56,943 nucleotides of DNA from contig JBDHFX010000006.1 in NCBI GenBank assembly GCA_039590215.1, forward strand, positions 1 through 56,943, written 5' to 3'. Under the pieces are notes generated by a model, which saw only the letters and a program-made list of their open reading frames with translations, was not told where the DNA came from and ran no database searches. Shown piece after piece: positions 25,430-34,073 of the stretch (the stretch's first letter is position 1; the number at the start of each line of letters is the position of its first letter). The position numbers and the translations under genes were made by a program. This DNA is from CAMYLR01 sp039590215. Its GTDB lineage: Bacteria > Gemmatimonadota > Gemmatimonadetes > JACCXV01 > JAHWKZ01.

Positions 25430-27230
25430 TTGAAAACCAGTCTCACTCCGCAGTCGGGCGCTCCGTTCGATCCGGAGAACCGTAACCAGCGCGGTCTCCT
25501 GGCGCGGGTTGGTCTGCTTGCGGTTTTCGGCATTCTCCTGGCGACTTTCTTCCGGTTGCAAGTCGTGGAGCACGCCTCGCATGTTGAGCGCGCGACCAGC
25601 AATCAAGTGCGGACGATTCCACTACCTGCGCCTCGCGGTTTTATCTACGACCGCGACGGCGAGGTTATTGCCGAAAACGTGCCGGCATACTCCGTTTCGC
25701 TCCTTCCGGCGTCGATCGAAGAGCTAACGACATCGATAGACGAGATCGGATCGATTCTCGAGCTCGACGAGCAAGAGGTCGAAGCCTTGACGCGTCAGTA
25801 CCAACTCGCACCCGGCCAACCAATTCTGCTCGATGACGACCTTGACTACCGCACACTTTCGAAGCTCGAAGAGAAGCGCAGTCAAGTCCGGGGGTTGTTG
25901 CTTCAACCGAAGCCACGGCGTGTCTATCCGTACGGTCGTGCGACAGCTCACCTCACCGGCTATGTCGCGCAAATCGCCGAGGCCGAGTTGTCCGAGCTCA
26001 AGGAGCAGGGATATGCGCCCGGTGACATCGTAGGAAAAGCCGGCATTGAGCAGATGTATGAGACTGAGCTCCAAGGCCGGAAGGGCGCGGAGTACCGCGA
26101 GGTAGATGTTCGTGGTCGCTGGATAGGGCCGTGGGTAGAAAAGCCATTCGACCCTCCAAAACGTGGTCAGGATCTGACGCTTACGGTCGACCTCGACCTC
26201 CAACGCCGAGCCGCTGAGCTGTTCCCGAAGGACAAGCGGGGCTCAGTGGTGGCGCTGGATCCCAACACTGGCGATGTGCTGCTGCTGTACTCGCACCCGA
26301 CGTTTGAACCCAATGTTTTCAGTGGCCGGTTGACCCCCGAGGCTTGGAATCGGCTCGCGAATGACACGTCGAAACCGCTTCTCAATCGTGCGGTTCAGGC
26401 ACGTTACGCCCCAGGATCGGTTTTCAAGTTAGCGACAGCGGCGATGGCGATGTCGCTCGGCGTTGTGAAGGTGGACGAATACGAGGATGTTCCGTGTCGA
26501 GGTGGTTATCAGTTCGGCCGCCGCTGGTTTGGTTGTCATGCCGTTCACGGTTGGGCCACGCTGCAGGACGCAATTATCACCTCGTGCGACACGTACTTTT
26601 ATCAGTTAGGCCTGACTCTCGGTCTAGAGGAGATCACGCGGATCGGGACGGGGTGGGGCTTTTCCGGGCTGACCGGCGTCGATCTCCCGAGCGAGGCGGA
26701 GAGCCTGTATCCAACCTCCGCGGATTGGTATGACGAGCGCTACGGTCCTGGAGGGTGGGGTCCCGGCGTGATCCTGAACCTGGCGATTGGCCAGGGTGAG
26801 ATCGCCTGGACGCCACTCAAGCAAGCGCAGGTTGTTTCCGCACTGGTCAATGGGGGCAAGCTCTGGACGCCTCGGATTCGCGCCACGAATCGGCCGCCCT
26901 GGTTGGTCGGGACACTGCCGCTGTCTAGCGATCAGTTCGAGATCCTACGAGCGTCGCTGACCGGGGTGGTGAACGACTGGCGAGGGACAGCTTTCCATCG
27001 CGCACATACGGTTTACGGCTCACGGTTGGTTCGTGGCTGCCGGCCCGATGGATCGACCTCAGATCGTGGTCGCGGTGATTGTCGAAGAGGGGCGCAGCGG
27101 TTCGGCCCAGAGCCCGATCGCGATCGACCTCGTACAAACTTATCTCGACGGTCGCAATGGCTTGGTTCCCGACGAAGCCGGCCCGCCCCCGCCGATCGCG
27201 CTCAGCGAATCGGTCTCGAGCGGCGAGTAA
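25430..27230 (+). pseudogene. mrdA: Penicillin-binding protein 2 gene with a deletion that removes the KTG box
   Basis: PBP2 cross-links peptidoglycan in the elongasome. From TTG 25430 the gene codes for an N-terminal anchor (LLAVFGILLATFFRLQV), the pedestal domain (RGFIYDRDGEVIAENVPAYSVSL), and the transpeptidase domain with the SXXK motif YAPGSVFKLATAA and the SXD motif SCDTYFYQLG. After VVNDWRGTA (26990) the frame is lost. The family C-terminus resumes in the +1 frame: TAHGWFVAAGP near 27015, IVVAVIVEEG, to TAA 27228-27230. Between GTA and HGWF only 28 bases remain and no Lys-Thr/Ser-Gly is coded in any frame, so the third active-site motif is gone. Staying in the first frame would run into rodA and give a false 1014-residue fusion. 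Real loss or sequence error. Confidence 0.85.
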
Positions 27231-27235
27231 CGGCG

Positions 27236-28474
27236 GTGGCTCAGCTCGCCAGCAGTCGACTCACGAACCCCCACAACTGGTACCTGCTCGGCCTGGCCGT
27301 CGTGTTGTCGGTCAGTGGCTTGGCGATGCTCTACTCAGCCGGCCAGACTGCGTCGACGGGGAACTCAGAGTTCTGGCAGTACCAGGTCATATGGCTATTC
27401 GTCGCGTTGATCGCATACGCGGCAGTCGGCGTGCTTCCGTTGCGGTTTGTGGAGCAGTCCAGCTGGCTCATCTACGGGGTGGGCGTGCTCGCGTTGATCG
27501 TCGTACTGGCGTTCCCGGCGGTCGGTGGAGCGCGGTCTTGGATTCGGTTCGGCGGCATCGGTTTCCAACCCTCGGAGTTCGCCAAGTTGGGGGCGATTCT
27601 CGTGGTCGCGCGATGGGTCGCGTCTCTTGAACACCCTCCGCGCAAGCTGTCGGACTTGGCGATACCGGCGTCTCTGATGGCAATCCCTGGCATACTGACG
27701 TTGCTCCAGCCCGATATTGGTACCGCGACCGTATTCGTGTTGCTGCTGGCGGGGCTTTGTTTTTGGGCCGGAGCGTCGCTGGTGCTGATTTTTCTGCTGC
27801 TGTCTCCAATCGTCAGCATCCTACTAACGTTCTCACTTCCTCTCTGGTCCTTCTATATCGTCGGTGTCGGTCTGACCCTGTTCTTGCTCAATCCTGGTCG
27901 GGGCGCATGGCTCTACGCCGGTGGCACCAACCTCCTGATGGGGATCGTCGCGTTGCCGTTGTGGAACTCGCTTGCTGGGTATCAACAGCAGCGACTATTG
28001 GTCTTCCTGGAGCCGGAGATCGATCCCCGAGGTGCCGGATGGAATGTGATCCAGTCGAAGGTCGCGATCGGTTCCGGCGGCTGGTTCGGCAAGGGGTTCA
28101 TGGAGGGAACCCAGAAGCGTTTGGCATTTCTCCCCGAGCGTCAGACCGACTTTATCTTCTCGGTTCTTGGGGAGGAGCTAGGTTTTATCGGCGTGCTGGT
28201 AGCGTTCACGTTATTCGCCTTGCTGCTCATCGAAGGGGTTCGAATCGCCGAACGGCACCCAGAGGCGTTTGGTAGTACTGTAGCCTTTGGCTTGGTTGTA
28301 CTGATCGCTAGTCACGTGGCAATTAACACCGCGATGACGGTCGGGTTGTTGCCGATCACGGGACTGCCGTTACCCTTCCTCTCGAAGGGTGGATCGTTCC
28401 TGGTGGTCTGTTTTGTGGCTGTGGCGCTATGGCGGCAGATATGGTATGAACGATTCTTAACCAAACGTGCATAA
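27236..28474 (+). CDS. rodA: Peptidoglycan glycosyltransferase RodA
   Basis: A 412-residue SEDS-family polymerase with ten or so membrane segments that makes glycan strands with PBP2. GTG 27236 is chosen because the upstream mrdA stop in the other frame ends at 27230 and the first membrane helix follows at once. Motifs: GGARSWIRFGGIGFQPSEFAK in the first large block, then RQTDFIFSVLGEELGFIG with the catalytic region, and TVGLLPITGLPLPFLSKGGS at the end. The frame is intact. Confidence 0.93.
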   Translation: MAQLASSRLTNPHNWYLLGLAVVLSVSGLAMLYSAGQTASTGNSEFWQYQVIWLFVALIAYAAVGVLPLRFVEQSSWLIYGVGVLALIVVLAFPAVGGARSWIRFGGIGFQPSEFAKLGAILVVARWVASLEHPPRKLSDLAIPASLMAIPGILTLLQPDIGTATVFVLLLAGLCFWAGASLVLIFLLLSPIVSILLTFSLPLWSFYIVGVGLTLFLLNPGRGAWLYAGGTNLLMGIVALPLWNSLAGYQQQRLLVFLEPEIDPRGAGWNVIQSKVAIGSGGWFGKGFMEGTQKRLAFLPERQTDFIFSVLGEELGFIGVLVAFTLFALLLIEGVRIAERHPEAFGSTVAFGLVVLIASHVAINTAMTVGLLPITGLPLPFLSKGGSFLVVCFVAVALWRQIWYERFLTKRA

Positions 28475-28486
28475 GAGGAGGCTCGT

Positions 28487-28942
28487 GTGGCGCGTAGCTT
28501 GAACAAGGCAATGTTGATCGGGAACCTCGGCGCCGACCCGGAGCTCCGGCACACGGCAAGCGGCGTCGAGGTGGCGACGTTCAGATTGGCCACCAACTGG
28601 AGTCGGAAAACTGGCGACGGCCAAACGGAAGAGAACACCGAGTGGCACAATGTTGTGGCGTGGCGGAGGCTTGCCGAGATCTGCCAGCAGTACCTGTCGA
28701 AGGGAAGCAAGGTCTACATCGAAGGGCGCATCCAGACGCGGTCCTGGGATGACGCAAAAACCGGGCAGAAGCGGTACATGACAGAGATTGTTGCGGATCA
28801 GATGATCATGCTCGATGCGGCGGGCGCTGGGCGGGGTGATTTTGGCTCGCGCGTCTCAGCGGCCCCGGGCTCGGGGAGCGGAGACGACCGCAACGTGGAC
28901 TGGCCCGACACCGACGATCAGGACGACGACCTTCCCTTCTGA
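28487..28942 (+). CDS. ssb: Single-stranded DNA-binding protein
   Basis: A 151-residue SSB with one OB fold (about residues 1-108, LNKAMLIGNLGADPELRHT, WHNVVAWRRLAEICQQYLSKG, KVYIEGRIQTRSW) and a flexible Gly/Ser/Asp tail ending in the acidic tip DDDLPF that recruits repair and replication proteins. GTG 28487 follows AGGAGG. The preceding rodA stop is 12 bases away. Confidence 0.96.
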   Translation: MARSLNKAMLIGNLGADPELRHTASGVEVATFRLATNWSRKTGDGQTEENTEWHNVVAWRRLAEICQQYLSKGSKVYIEGRIQTRSWDDAKTGQKRYMTEIVADQMIMLDAAGAGRGDFGSRVSAAPGSGSGDDRNVDWPDTDDQDDDLPF

Positions 28943-28990
28943 GCCAACGTCGGCACGGAACTTGAGAGCGTACAGGGGAGTAGGTTAATT

Positions 28991-29470
28991 GTGACTTCCA
29001 TGTATGCTGCCCGTGACTTCCTCCTGTTCCTGTTCGCCGCGCTGGTGCTGGCGATCGGATCCGAGGTGTCTGCGCAGGAAGCCCAGCCGGGGCTCGCTTC
29101 GTCGGACTGGCTGGGCCCGACTCTCCACACGCGTGCAGTCACCGCGCGCGGACTGCTCGTGGAGCCGACGCCCGAACTACAGATCCTGGTCCGCCATGCC
29201 GCATTTGAGCGCGATCTCGCCGTTGCCTTCGGTTTTCCCGTGGCGACGGGGTCTGGCGTCAGTGGCGGTCTAATGCACGATGTACGGTTGTGGATGGAGC
29301 AACGGTGGAACGACAGCCTCTTCGACAACTGGGCTCAGAGTGCGCTTCTCACGTACACGCGGATTCAATCTTCTACCCGGTTTGAGAAAAGTGGTTTCAA
29401 CATGGGGGTTGATGTCGACGATGTCGCCCAGGGGAAGTTCGGAATCCGTGTAAGCCGACCGCTGGAGTAA
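28991..29470 (+). CDS. Exported protein of unknown function
   Basis: A 159-residue protein with a clear signal peptide (LLFLFAALVLAIGSEVSAQ, cleavage likely after SAQ). The mature part contains WLGPTLHTRAV, HAAFERDLAVAFGFP and a C-terminal stretch with basic residues. I recognise no family. GTG 28991 has GGGGAG ten bases upstream; ATG 29000 is an alternative. It ends four bases before the SpoIID-type gene, so the two are probably coupled. Confidence 0.6.
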   Translation: MTSMYAARDFLLFLFAALVLAIGSEVSAQEAQPGLASSDWLGPTLHTRAVTARGLLVEPTPELQILVRHAAFERDLAVAFGFPVATGSGVSGGLMHDVRLWMEQRWNDSLFDNWAQSALLTYTRIQSSTRFEKSGFNMGVDVDDVAQGKFGIRVSRPLE

Positions 29471-29490
29471 CCGAGTGACCCTTCACTCGG
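29471..29490 (+). repeat. Perfect inverted repeat over the SpoIID-type start codon
   Basis: CCGAGTG (29471-29477) and CACTCGG (29484-29490) form a 7-bp stem with a six-base loop that covers the GTG start at 29475. In RNA it would hide the start codon. Confidence 0.55.
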
Positions 29491-30779
29491 GCCGCGCCCC
29501 AGTCGGGCGCTTTTTTTTGTTGATTCCTGTTCTGTTATGCGTTGTCGGCATCGATTGCGGGGGAGCGCGGACCGCTCCGGGCGTGGAGGAAACCCGGCAA
29601 CCGTGGTTCGCGGGTGAGCCGACGCTCCACGTCGGCATCGCGTGGGGTGACTCGGTGCTCGAAATCGGTGGAACTGGGCGATGGTGGATTCACGAAGAGG
29701 GCAACCCCGCTCCGATCGCTGCCATCGACGGTGATGAATCGTGGCGTGTCATCCGACTGCCATTTGAGAGCGCTCTCAGAGTCATGCGCCCGGACGGCCA
29801 CTTATCAGAACCCCACGCCGGTCCACTCTCCGTCGACCCGCTAGGCCTCGATCCGGTCTCACTGGAGGGACAGCGGTTACCGGGTTTGGTGCAGATTCAG
29901 CTGCGACCGGACGGCACGCTCACCGGCATCAACGTCGTGCCGATCGAGGAGTACCTCGAAGGCGTGGTGGCGAAAGAGCTTGGTCAGCCGGGGCACGATG
30001 CGTTTGAGGCTCTGCGCGCCCAGGCGGTGGCGGCCCGTACGTATGCGCTGAAGCGAATGGGAAGTCGGGCTGACCTGGGCTTCGACGTCTACGGAACCGT
30101 GCTCGACCAAGCGTACAAGGGGTTGCCCGATGAGGCTGACTCGCTATCTGTCCGCGCCGTCGAGGCCACCCGCGGTGAGGCGCTGCTCTACAATGGGGCG
30201 CTGATCGATGCCTACTACCACTCGACCTGTGGTGGACACACCGCACGGGTCGAACTCGTTTTCGACGATCCACCGGCGCCGTACTTGGTGTCGGTCAGTG
30301 ACGGGCATCCGGACGGTGAAGGTTTCTGGTGTCAGGGTTCCAAGTACTTCCGTTGGACCGCGACGTTTGATGCCGAGCAGCTCGAGGAAACGATCGCTCG
30401 TAACCTGCCGCAGCTGGTGCCGATACCGCCGGCCGGGACGGGGGCGGTCCGGGAGGTTGAGATCCTCAACACGACCCCGGAGGGGCGCGTAGTTACGGTC
30501 GCCGTCACGACGACTACCGGTCGCTACTTGATCAGCGAGAACGATATCCGGACGTTGTTCGCCGACGCCGAGGGGCGTTTGCTGCGGAGCACGATGTTCA
30601 TGGCGCGGCCGGCCTACTCGGGGGGTCGGGTGGCCCAGCTGACGCTGGTTGGCGGAGGCTGGGGACATGGGGTCGGGATGTGTCAGGTCGGTGCGATGGC
30701 GAGGGCTCGCGCTGGGCAGGGGTATGGGGAGGTGTTGGGGTGGTACTACCCAGGCACCACCATCACCCGCCTTTATTAG
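29475..30779 (+). CDS. SpoIID/LytB-domain secreted protein
   Basis: A 434-residue secreted protein, probably a lipoprotein (RFFLLIPVLLCVVGIDC, an imperfect lipobox). GTG 29475 is four bases after the previous stop and has TGGAG in front. The SpoIID domain, known from the B. subtilis lytic transglycosylase, covers about residues 150-434: VVPIEEYLEGVVAKELG with the catalytic Glu region, LRAQAVAARTYALKR, YHSTCGGHTA, WGHGVGMCQVGAMARARAG and YYPGTTI at the end. It should cut or remodel glycan strands in the periplasm. Non-sporulating diderms use such proteins in cell-wall turnover. A terminator-like hairpin lies in its signal-peptide codons. Confidence 0.85.
   Translation: MTLHSGRAPVGRFFLLIPVLLCVVGIDCGGARTAPGVEETRQPWFAGEPTLHVGIAWGDSVLEIGGTGRWWIHEEGNPAPIAAIDGDESWRVIRLPFESALRVMRPDGHLSEPHAGPLSVDPLGLDPVSLEGQRLPGLVQIQLRPDGTLTGINVVPIEEYLEGVVAKELGQPGHDAFEALRAQAVAARTYALKRMGSRADLGFDVYGTVLDQAYKGLPDEADSLSVRAVEATRGEALLYNGALIDAYYHSTCGGHTARVELVFDDPPAPYLVSVSDGHPDGEGFWCQGSKYFRWTATFDAEQLEETIARNLPQLVPIPPAGTGAVREVEILNTTPEGRVVTVAVTTTTGRYLISENDIRTLFADAEGRLLRSTMFMARPAYSGGRVAQLTLVGGGWGHGVGMCQVGAMARARAGQGYGEVLGWYYPGTTITRLY
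29494..29518 (+). terminator. Intrinsic-terminator hairpin inside the SpoIID-type coding start
   Basis: GCGCCC (29494-29499) pairs with GGGCGC (29505-29510) around CAGTC, followed by T8 (29511-29518). This is the best intrinsic terminator shape in the window but lies seven to fifteen codons into the gene starting at GTG 29475. Confidence 0.8.
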
Positions 30780-30789
30780 GCGGGCCTTC

Positions 30790-30890
30790 CAAGATGGCGC
30801 AACTCGTCGTTGCTTTCTCGTCGCTTGCTGCGGCGTGGGTTCACCACGCCTCGCCAACTCCTCGTCGGCGCCTCGACTTTCACCATCTTG
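30790..30890 (+). repeat. Nested inverted repeats, possible structured RNA
   Basis: The outer arms CAAGATGG (30790-30797) and CCATCTTG (30883-30890) are perfect complements 85 bases apart. Between them GGCGTGG (30832-30838) and CCACGCC (30844-30850) form a 7-bp hairpin with loop GTTCA. The element fills the 134-base gap between the SpoIID-type and CAP-domain genes. No U-run follows the outer arm. Confidence 0.4.
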
Positions 30891-30913
30891 AGCGGCCCTC
30901 ATCGGTGGGGGCG

Positions 30914-31858
30914 ATGAAGGCGGCACGCTTTGCCCCCACCCTCGTCCTGATGGGCCTGGCGTGTGGGGTGCCGAAACCACCGCCCGTGGCGTCGCCCGAG
31001 CCGATTGTCGACACAGTCCCGATCAGAGATCGCTACGCGGGCGGGCGACTCGAGCTGCTCGCGTTGATCAACGAGGATCGAAGCGCCAACGGTGCGCCGC
31101 CGGTCACGTTGGACTCGCTGGCGACCGTGGTAGCCCAAGCCCATGCCGAGGCGATGGCCGCCGAGGATTTCTTTAGCCACTATGGGCGCGGTGGTGATGC
31201 ACCCTACGAACGTGTTGCTGAGGCGGGTGGGAGAGCTCATGTGCGCGAGAACATCTTCCGCCGGGTGGAGCGCGGCTCGGATCTGCTCACCAGCTCCGAC
31301 CCCTGGTCTCGCTTTGAGGTCCAAGACGCCGAAGAGTGGCTGATGGCATCTACCGGTCACCGCGAGGCGATCGTAGACCCGCATAGGACCGGTGTCGGAA
31401 TCGGGATCGCGGTCGATCGGACGCGCCACGCCATCTTCGTGGTTCAGGACTTTGTTGCCCAGTACACCGACCTGGATACTCCGGCTCGGGGGTGGCGTCG
31501 CTCAGCCACGACCGTCCAGGGTCACGTGCGCTCGATCGGTTGGCGGCCGTTGACAGTCATCTTGCGAAAGGAGCCCCGTGTTCGAGCGTGGGTCGCGGCC
31601 GGACAACCGCCCCCAAGTGGACCGTATCCCGACGGCGAAGGTAGAGCAGCGGTCGTGCCACCGTGGGCGATCAAGTGGCAACCGACGAGTCGATCTTTTG
31701 AGTTGGTCTTGCCACTCGATCGATTGAGCTCGCCAGGTCGTTACTACGGAATCGTGTATGTCGGGCCGGAAGCGGTGGTGGATGGTGCGATCGGTAGGCG
31801 TTCGGTGAGCTCGAACGACGGATGGCCGGGCGGTGCGTTCGTGATCGACTTGTTCTAG
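30914..31858 (+). CDS. CAP/SCP-domain lipoprotein
   Basis: A 314-residue protein from ATG 30914, behind GGTGGGGG, with a lipoprotein-like signal (TLVLMGLAC). The CAP domain (about residues 45-190) shows LLALINEDRSANGAPPV, AQAHAEAMAAEDFFSHY, the HVRENIF segment and WLMASTGHREAIVDPHRTGVGIG. The three conserved His/Glu positions of CAP proteins are present. A C-terminal domain of about 120 residues follows, with beta strands (VRAWVAAGQPPPSGPYPDG). CAP proteins are secreted and bind lipids or cell walls; the exact role is unknown. A start at ATG 30794, also followed by a hydrophobic stretch, cannot be excluded. Confidence 0.8.
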   Translation: MKAARFAPTLVLMGLACGVPKPPPVASPEPIVDTVPIRDRYAGGRLELLALINEDRSANGAPPVTLDSLATVVAQAHAEAMAAEDFFSHYGRGGDAPYERVAEAGGRAHVRENIFRRVERGSDLLTSSDPWSRFEVQDAEEWLMASTGHREAIVDPHRTGVGIGIAVDRTRHAIFVVQDFVAQYTDLDTPARGWRRSATTVQGHVRSIGWRPLTVILRKEPRVRAWVAAGQPPPSGPYPDGEGRAAVVPPWAIKWQPTSRSFELVLPLDRLSSPGRYYGIVYVGPEAVVDGAIGRRSVSSNDGWPGGAFVIDLF

Positions 31859-31948
31859 CGGGTTTGGTTCGGGGTGGCTTGAAAACCGGTGCTGTGAGCT
31901 TAACTTCATGGTTCGTAGACATTTCGCCGATTTATCCAGACACGACAA

Positions 31949-33004
31949 ATGCTACCTAGACGAATGACAAGCCAAGTCATGGTCGGTGCCGTTCCCATCG
32001 GGGGTGGTGCCCCGGTCACCGTCCAGTCGATGGCCACCACCAAGACGACCGACATCGATGCGACGCTCACCCAGATACGGAACCTCGAGGTGGCTGGTTG
32101 TGATATCGTGCGGGTGACAGTTCCTGACGAGGCGAGTGCCGAGGCGCTGCCCGAGATCAAAGAGGGCATCTCGATCCCGTTGGTGGCCGACATTCATTTC
32201 AACTACCGGGTCGCGCTGTTGGCTCTCGACGCTGGAGTGGACAAGCTGCGCATCAATCCCGGCAACATCGGGGGCGAGAAGCGGGTCCGTGCGGTGGTTG
32301 AGAAAGCGCTCGAGAAGCAGGTCCCGATTCGGATCGGGGTCAACGGTGGATCGCTCGAGCGCGACATTCTCGAGAAGTTCGGGGAGCCAACCGCCGAGGG
32401 AATGGTCGAATCGGCGATCCGTCACTGCGAGATCCTTGAGCGGATGGATTTCCGTGACGTGGTCGTCTCGCTCAAATCGTCGCACGTCCCGAGAATGATG
32501 GAAGCGTACCGGCGTTTTGCCGACTTACGCGATTACCCACTCCACCTTGGAGTTACCGAGGCGGGTCCGGTCGAGGCCGGAACGATCAAGTCGTGTGCTG
32601 GCATCGGCACGCTGTTAGGGGAGGGAATCGGAGACACGATTCGGATCTCGCTCGCTGACGATCCGCTGATCGAAACGCGGGTGGCGAAGAAACTGCTCCA
32701 GGTGCTCGAGTTGCGGCCGAGCGGGATCAACGTGATCGCCTGCCCTTCGTGTGGTCGCGCCGATGTCGACGTTCATAAGCTGGCGACCGAGGTCGAGGCA
32801 CGCACCGCCCATCTGGACAAAAACATCACGATCGCGGTCATGGGTTGCGCGGTGAACGGGCCGGGAGAATCGCGCGAGGCTGACATCGGTATCGCCGGTG
32901 GCGTTCAGAAGGGGTTGTTGTACCTCAAAGGCGAAAAGGAGCACACAATAGCCGAAGAAGAGTTGGTTGACGCCCTCGTTCGCAAGATCGAGGACGAGCT
33001 CTAA
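31949..33004 (+). CDS. ispG: 4-hydroxy-3-methylbut-2-enyl diphosphate synthase
   Basis: A 351-residue Fe4S4 enzyme of the MEP isoprenoid pathway converting MEcPP to HMBPP. The TIM-barrel half has VPIGGGAPVTVQSMATT, LVADIHFNYRVAL and KLRINPGNIG; the ferredoxin-like half has the cluster Cys residues in ACPSCGRADVDVHK and VMGCAVNGPGE. It is the single-gene bacterial form. The 90-base gap before it shows no strong promoter. Confidence 0.96.
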   Translation: MLPRRMTSQVMVGAVPIGGGAPVTVQSMATTKTTDIDATLTQIRNLEVAGCDIVRVTVPDEASAEALPEIKEGISIPLVADIHFNYRVALLALDAGVDKLRINPGNIGGEKRVRAVVEKALEKQVPIRIGVNGGSLERDILEKFGEPTAEGMVESAIRHCEILERMDFRDVVVSLKSSHVPRMMEAYRRFADLRDYPLHLGVTEAGPVEAGTIKSCAGIGTLLGEGIGDTIRISLADDPLIETRVAKKLLQVLELRPSGINVIACPSCGRADVDVHKLATEVEARTAHLDKNITIAVMGCAVNGPGESREADIGIAGGVQKGLLYLKGEKEHTIAEEELVDALVRKIEDEL

Positions 33005-33020
33005 TCGGCGCGGTCATCGA

Positions 33021-34073
33021 ATGACCTCCCCGGCACCGTCTGAACCCGTTCGCATCGGATTACTCGGCACCGGAGCTGTCGCGCAGGTGGCGCATCTCCC
33101 CGCCTATCGTCACCTACGCAACGTTGACTTGATCGCTCTGTGTGATAACGAGAAAACCAAGCTGAGGGCGCTCAAAGATCGGACTGGCGTAAGCCACGCC
33201 GTTTCGTCGATTGACGAACTCTTGGCGATCGACGAGGTGGAAGCGGTCGACATTTGCCTGCCCAGCGACCTCCACCGAGATGCCGTGATCCGTTGCCTCG
33301 AGGCCGGACGTCACGTGCTGTGCGAAAAGCCATTGGCGCTGACACCCGTCGACGTCCAAGCGATCGTGGATGCCCAGCGCAGCAGCGGCAAGATCTTGCT
33401 CGTCGGGATGAACAACCGCTACCGTGGCGACTCGATCTTGCTCAAGAGCTTTATCGAGGACAACGCTCTCGGCGACGTCTTTTACGCTCGCGCGGGTTGG
33501 CTCAAGCGTCGCGACGCATTCAAGAAGGGCGCCTGGCACTATCAACGGAGCCGGGCTGGTGGGGGGGTGCTGATGGACTTGGGTGTTCAGCTGCTCGACT
33601 TGACGCTCTGGTTCTGTGGCTACCCGGAGCCGGAGCGCGTGGTTGCGCAGTTTTCAAACCTGCGGCCCGACGTCGATGTCGAGGACACGGCGGTAGCAAT
33701 GCTCAAATGTGCCGGGGGATTGACGATCACCCTCGAAGCATCGTGGCATTTCTTGATGGATTCGGATCGCCAATTTCTGAACTTGTTTGGTACAGACGGT
33801 TCGGGGTTGCTAAACCCGATCCGTGTGTTTCAACGCATGCACGACAGCCTCGTCAATGTGACTCCGCAAGGACAGCCGTCGATCGGGAACATCTACATGG
33901 AGTCGTACGAGCGAGAAATCGCTTTCTTCGGCGAAGTTGCCGCCGGGCGTGAGGAGACGCCGCCGCTCGACGAGCAGATCACACTCGCTCGCGCGTTGGC
34001 GGCGATCCAGCGATCCGCTGGGGAAGGGCGAGAGGTCATGGTCAAGTCGGCGCCCGAAGCCGCCACCCAGTGA
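33021..34073 (+). CDS. Gfo/Idh/MocA-family NAD(P)-dependent oxidoreductase
   Basis: A 350-residue enzyme. The N-terminal Rossmann fold has VRIGLLGTGAVAQVAHL and the catalytic Lys in LCEKPLALT near residue 97. The C-terminal beta-sheet domain follows (GGGVLMDLGVQLLDLTLWF, with the His region replaced by Gln-Leu-Leu-Asp). Members oxidise sugars, inositols or biliverdin; the substrate cannot be read. ATG 33021 is 16 bases after ispG and its stop overlaps the lnt start (GTGA). Confidence 0.88.
   Translation: MTSPAPSEPVRIGLLGTGAVAQVAHLPAYRHLRNVDLIALCDNEKTKLRALKDRTGVSHAVSSIDELLAIDEVEAVDICLPSDLHRDAVIRCLEAGRHVLCEKPLALTPVDVQAIVDAQRSSGKILLVGMNNRYRGDSILLKSFIEDNALGDVFYARAGWLKRRDAFKKGAWHYQRSRAGGGVLMDLGVQLLDLTLWFCGYPEPERVVAQFSNLRPDVDVEDTAVAMLKCAGGLTITLEASWHFLMDSDRQFLNLFGTDGSGLLNPIRVFQRMHDSLVNVTPQGQPSIGNIYMESYEREIAFFGEVAAGREETPPLDEQITLARALAAIQRSAGEGREVMVKSAPEAATQ

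Noticed and set aside
25430..28474. A 1014-residue PBP2-RodA fusion protein
   Set aside because: The joining part (about 26996-27235) reads as Arg-rich nonsense while the real PBP2 C-terminus is in the +1 frame and ends in a stop before a normal rodA start. The long frame is a result of the deletion.
30144..30980. Long minus-strand frame of 278 codons
   Set aside because: It is antisense to the SpoIID-type and CAP genes, rich in Arg/Pro, without domain motifs or a ribosome-binding site; a shadow caused by GC-rich codons.
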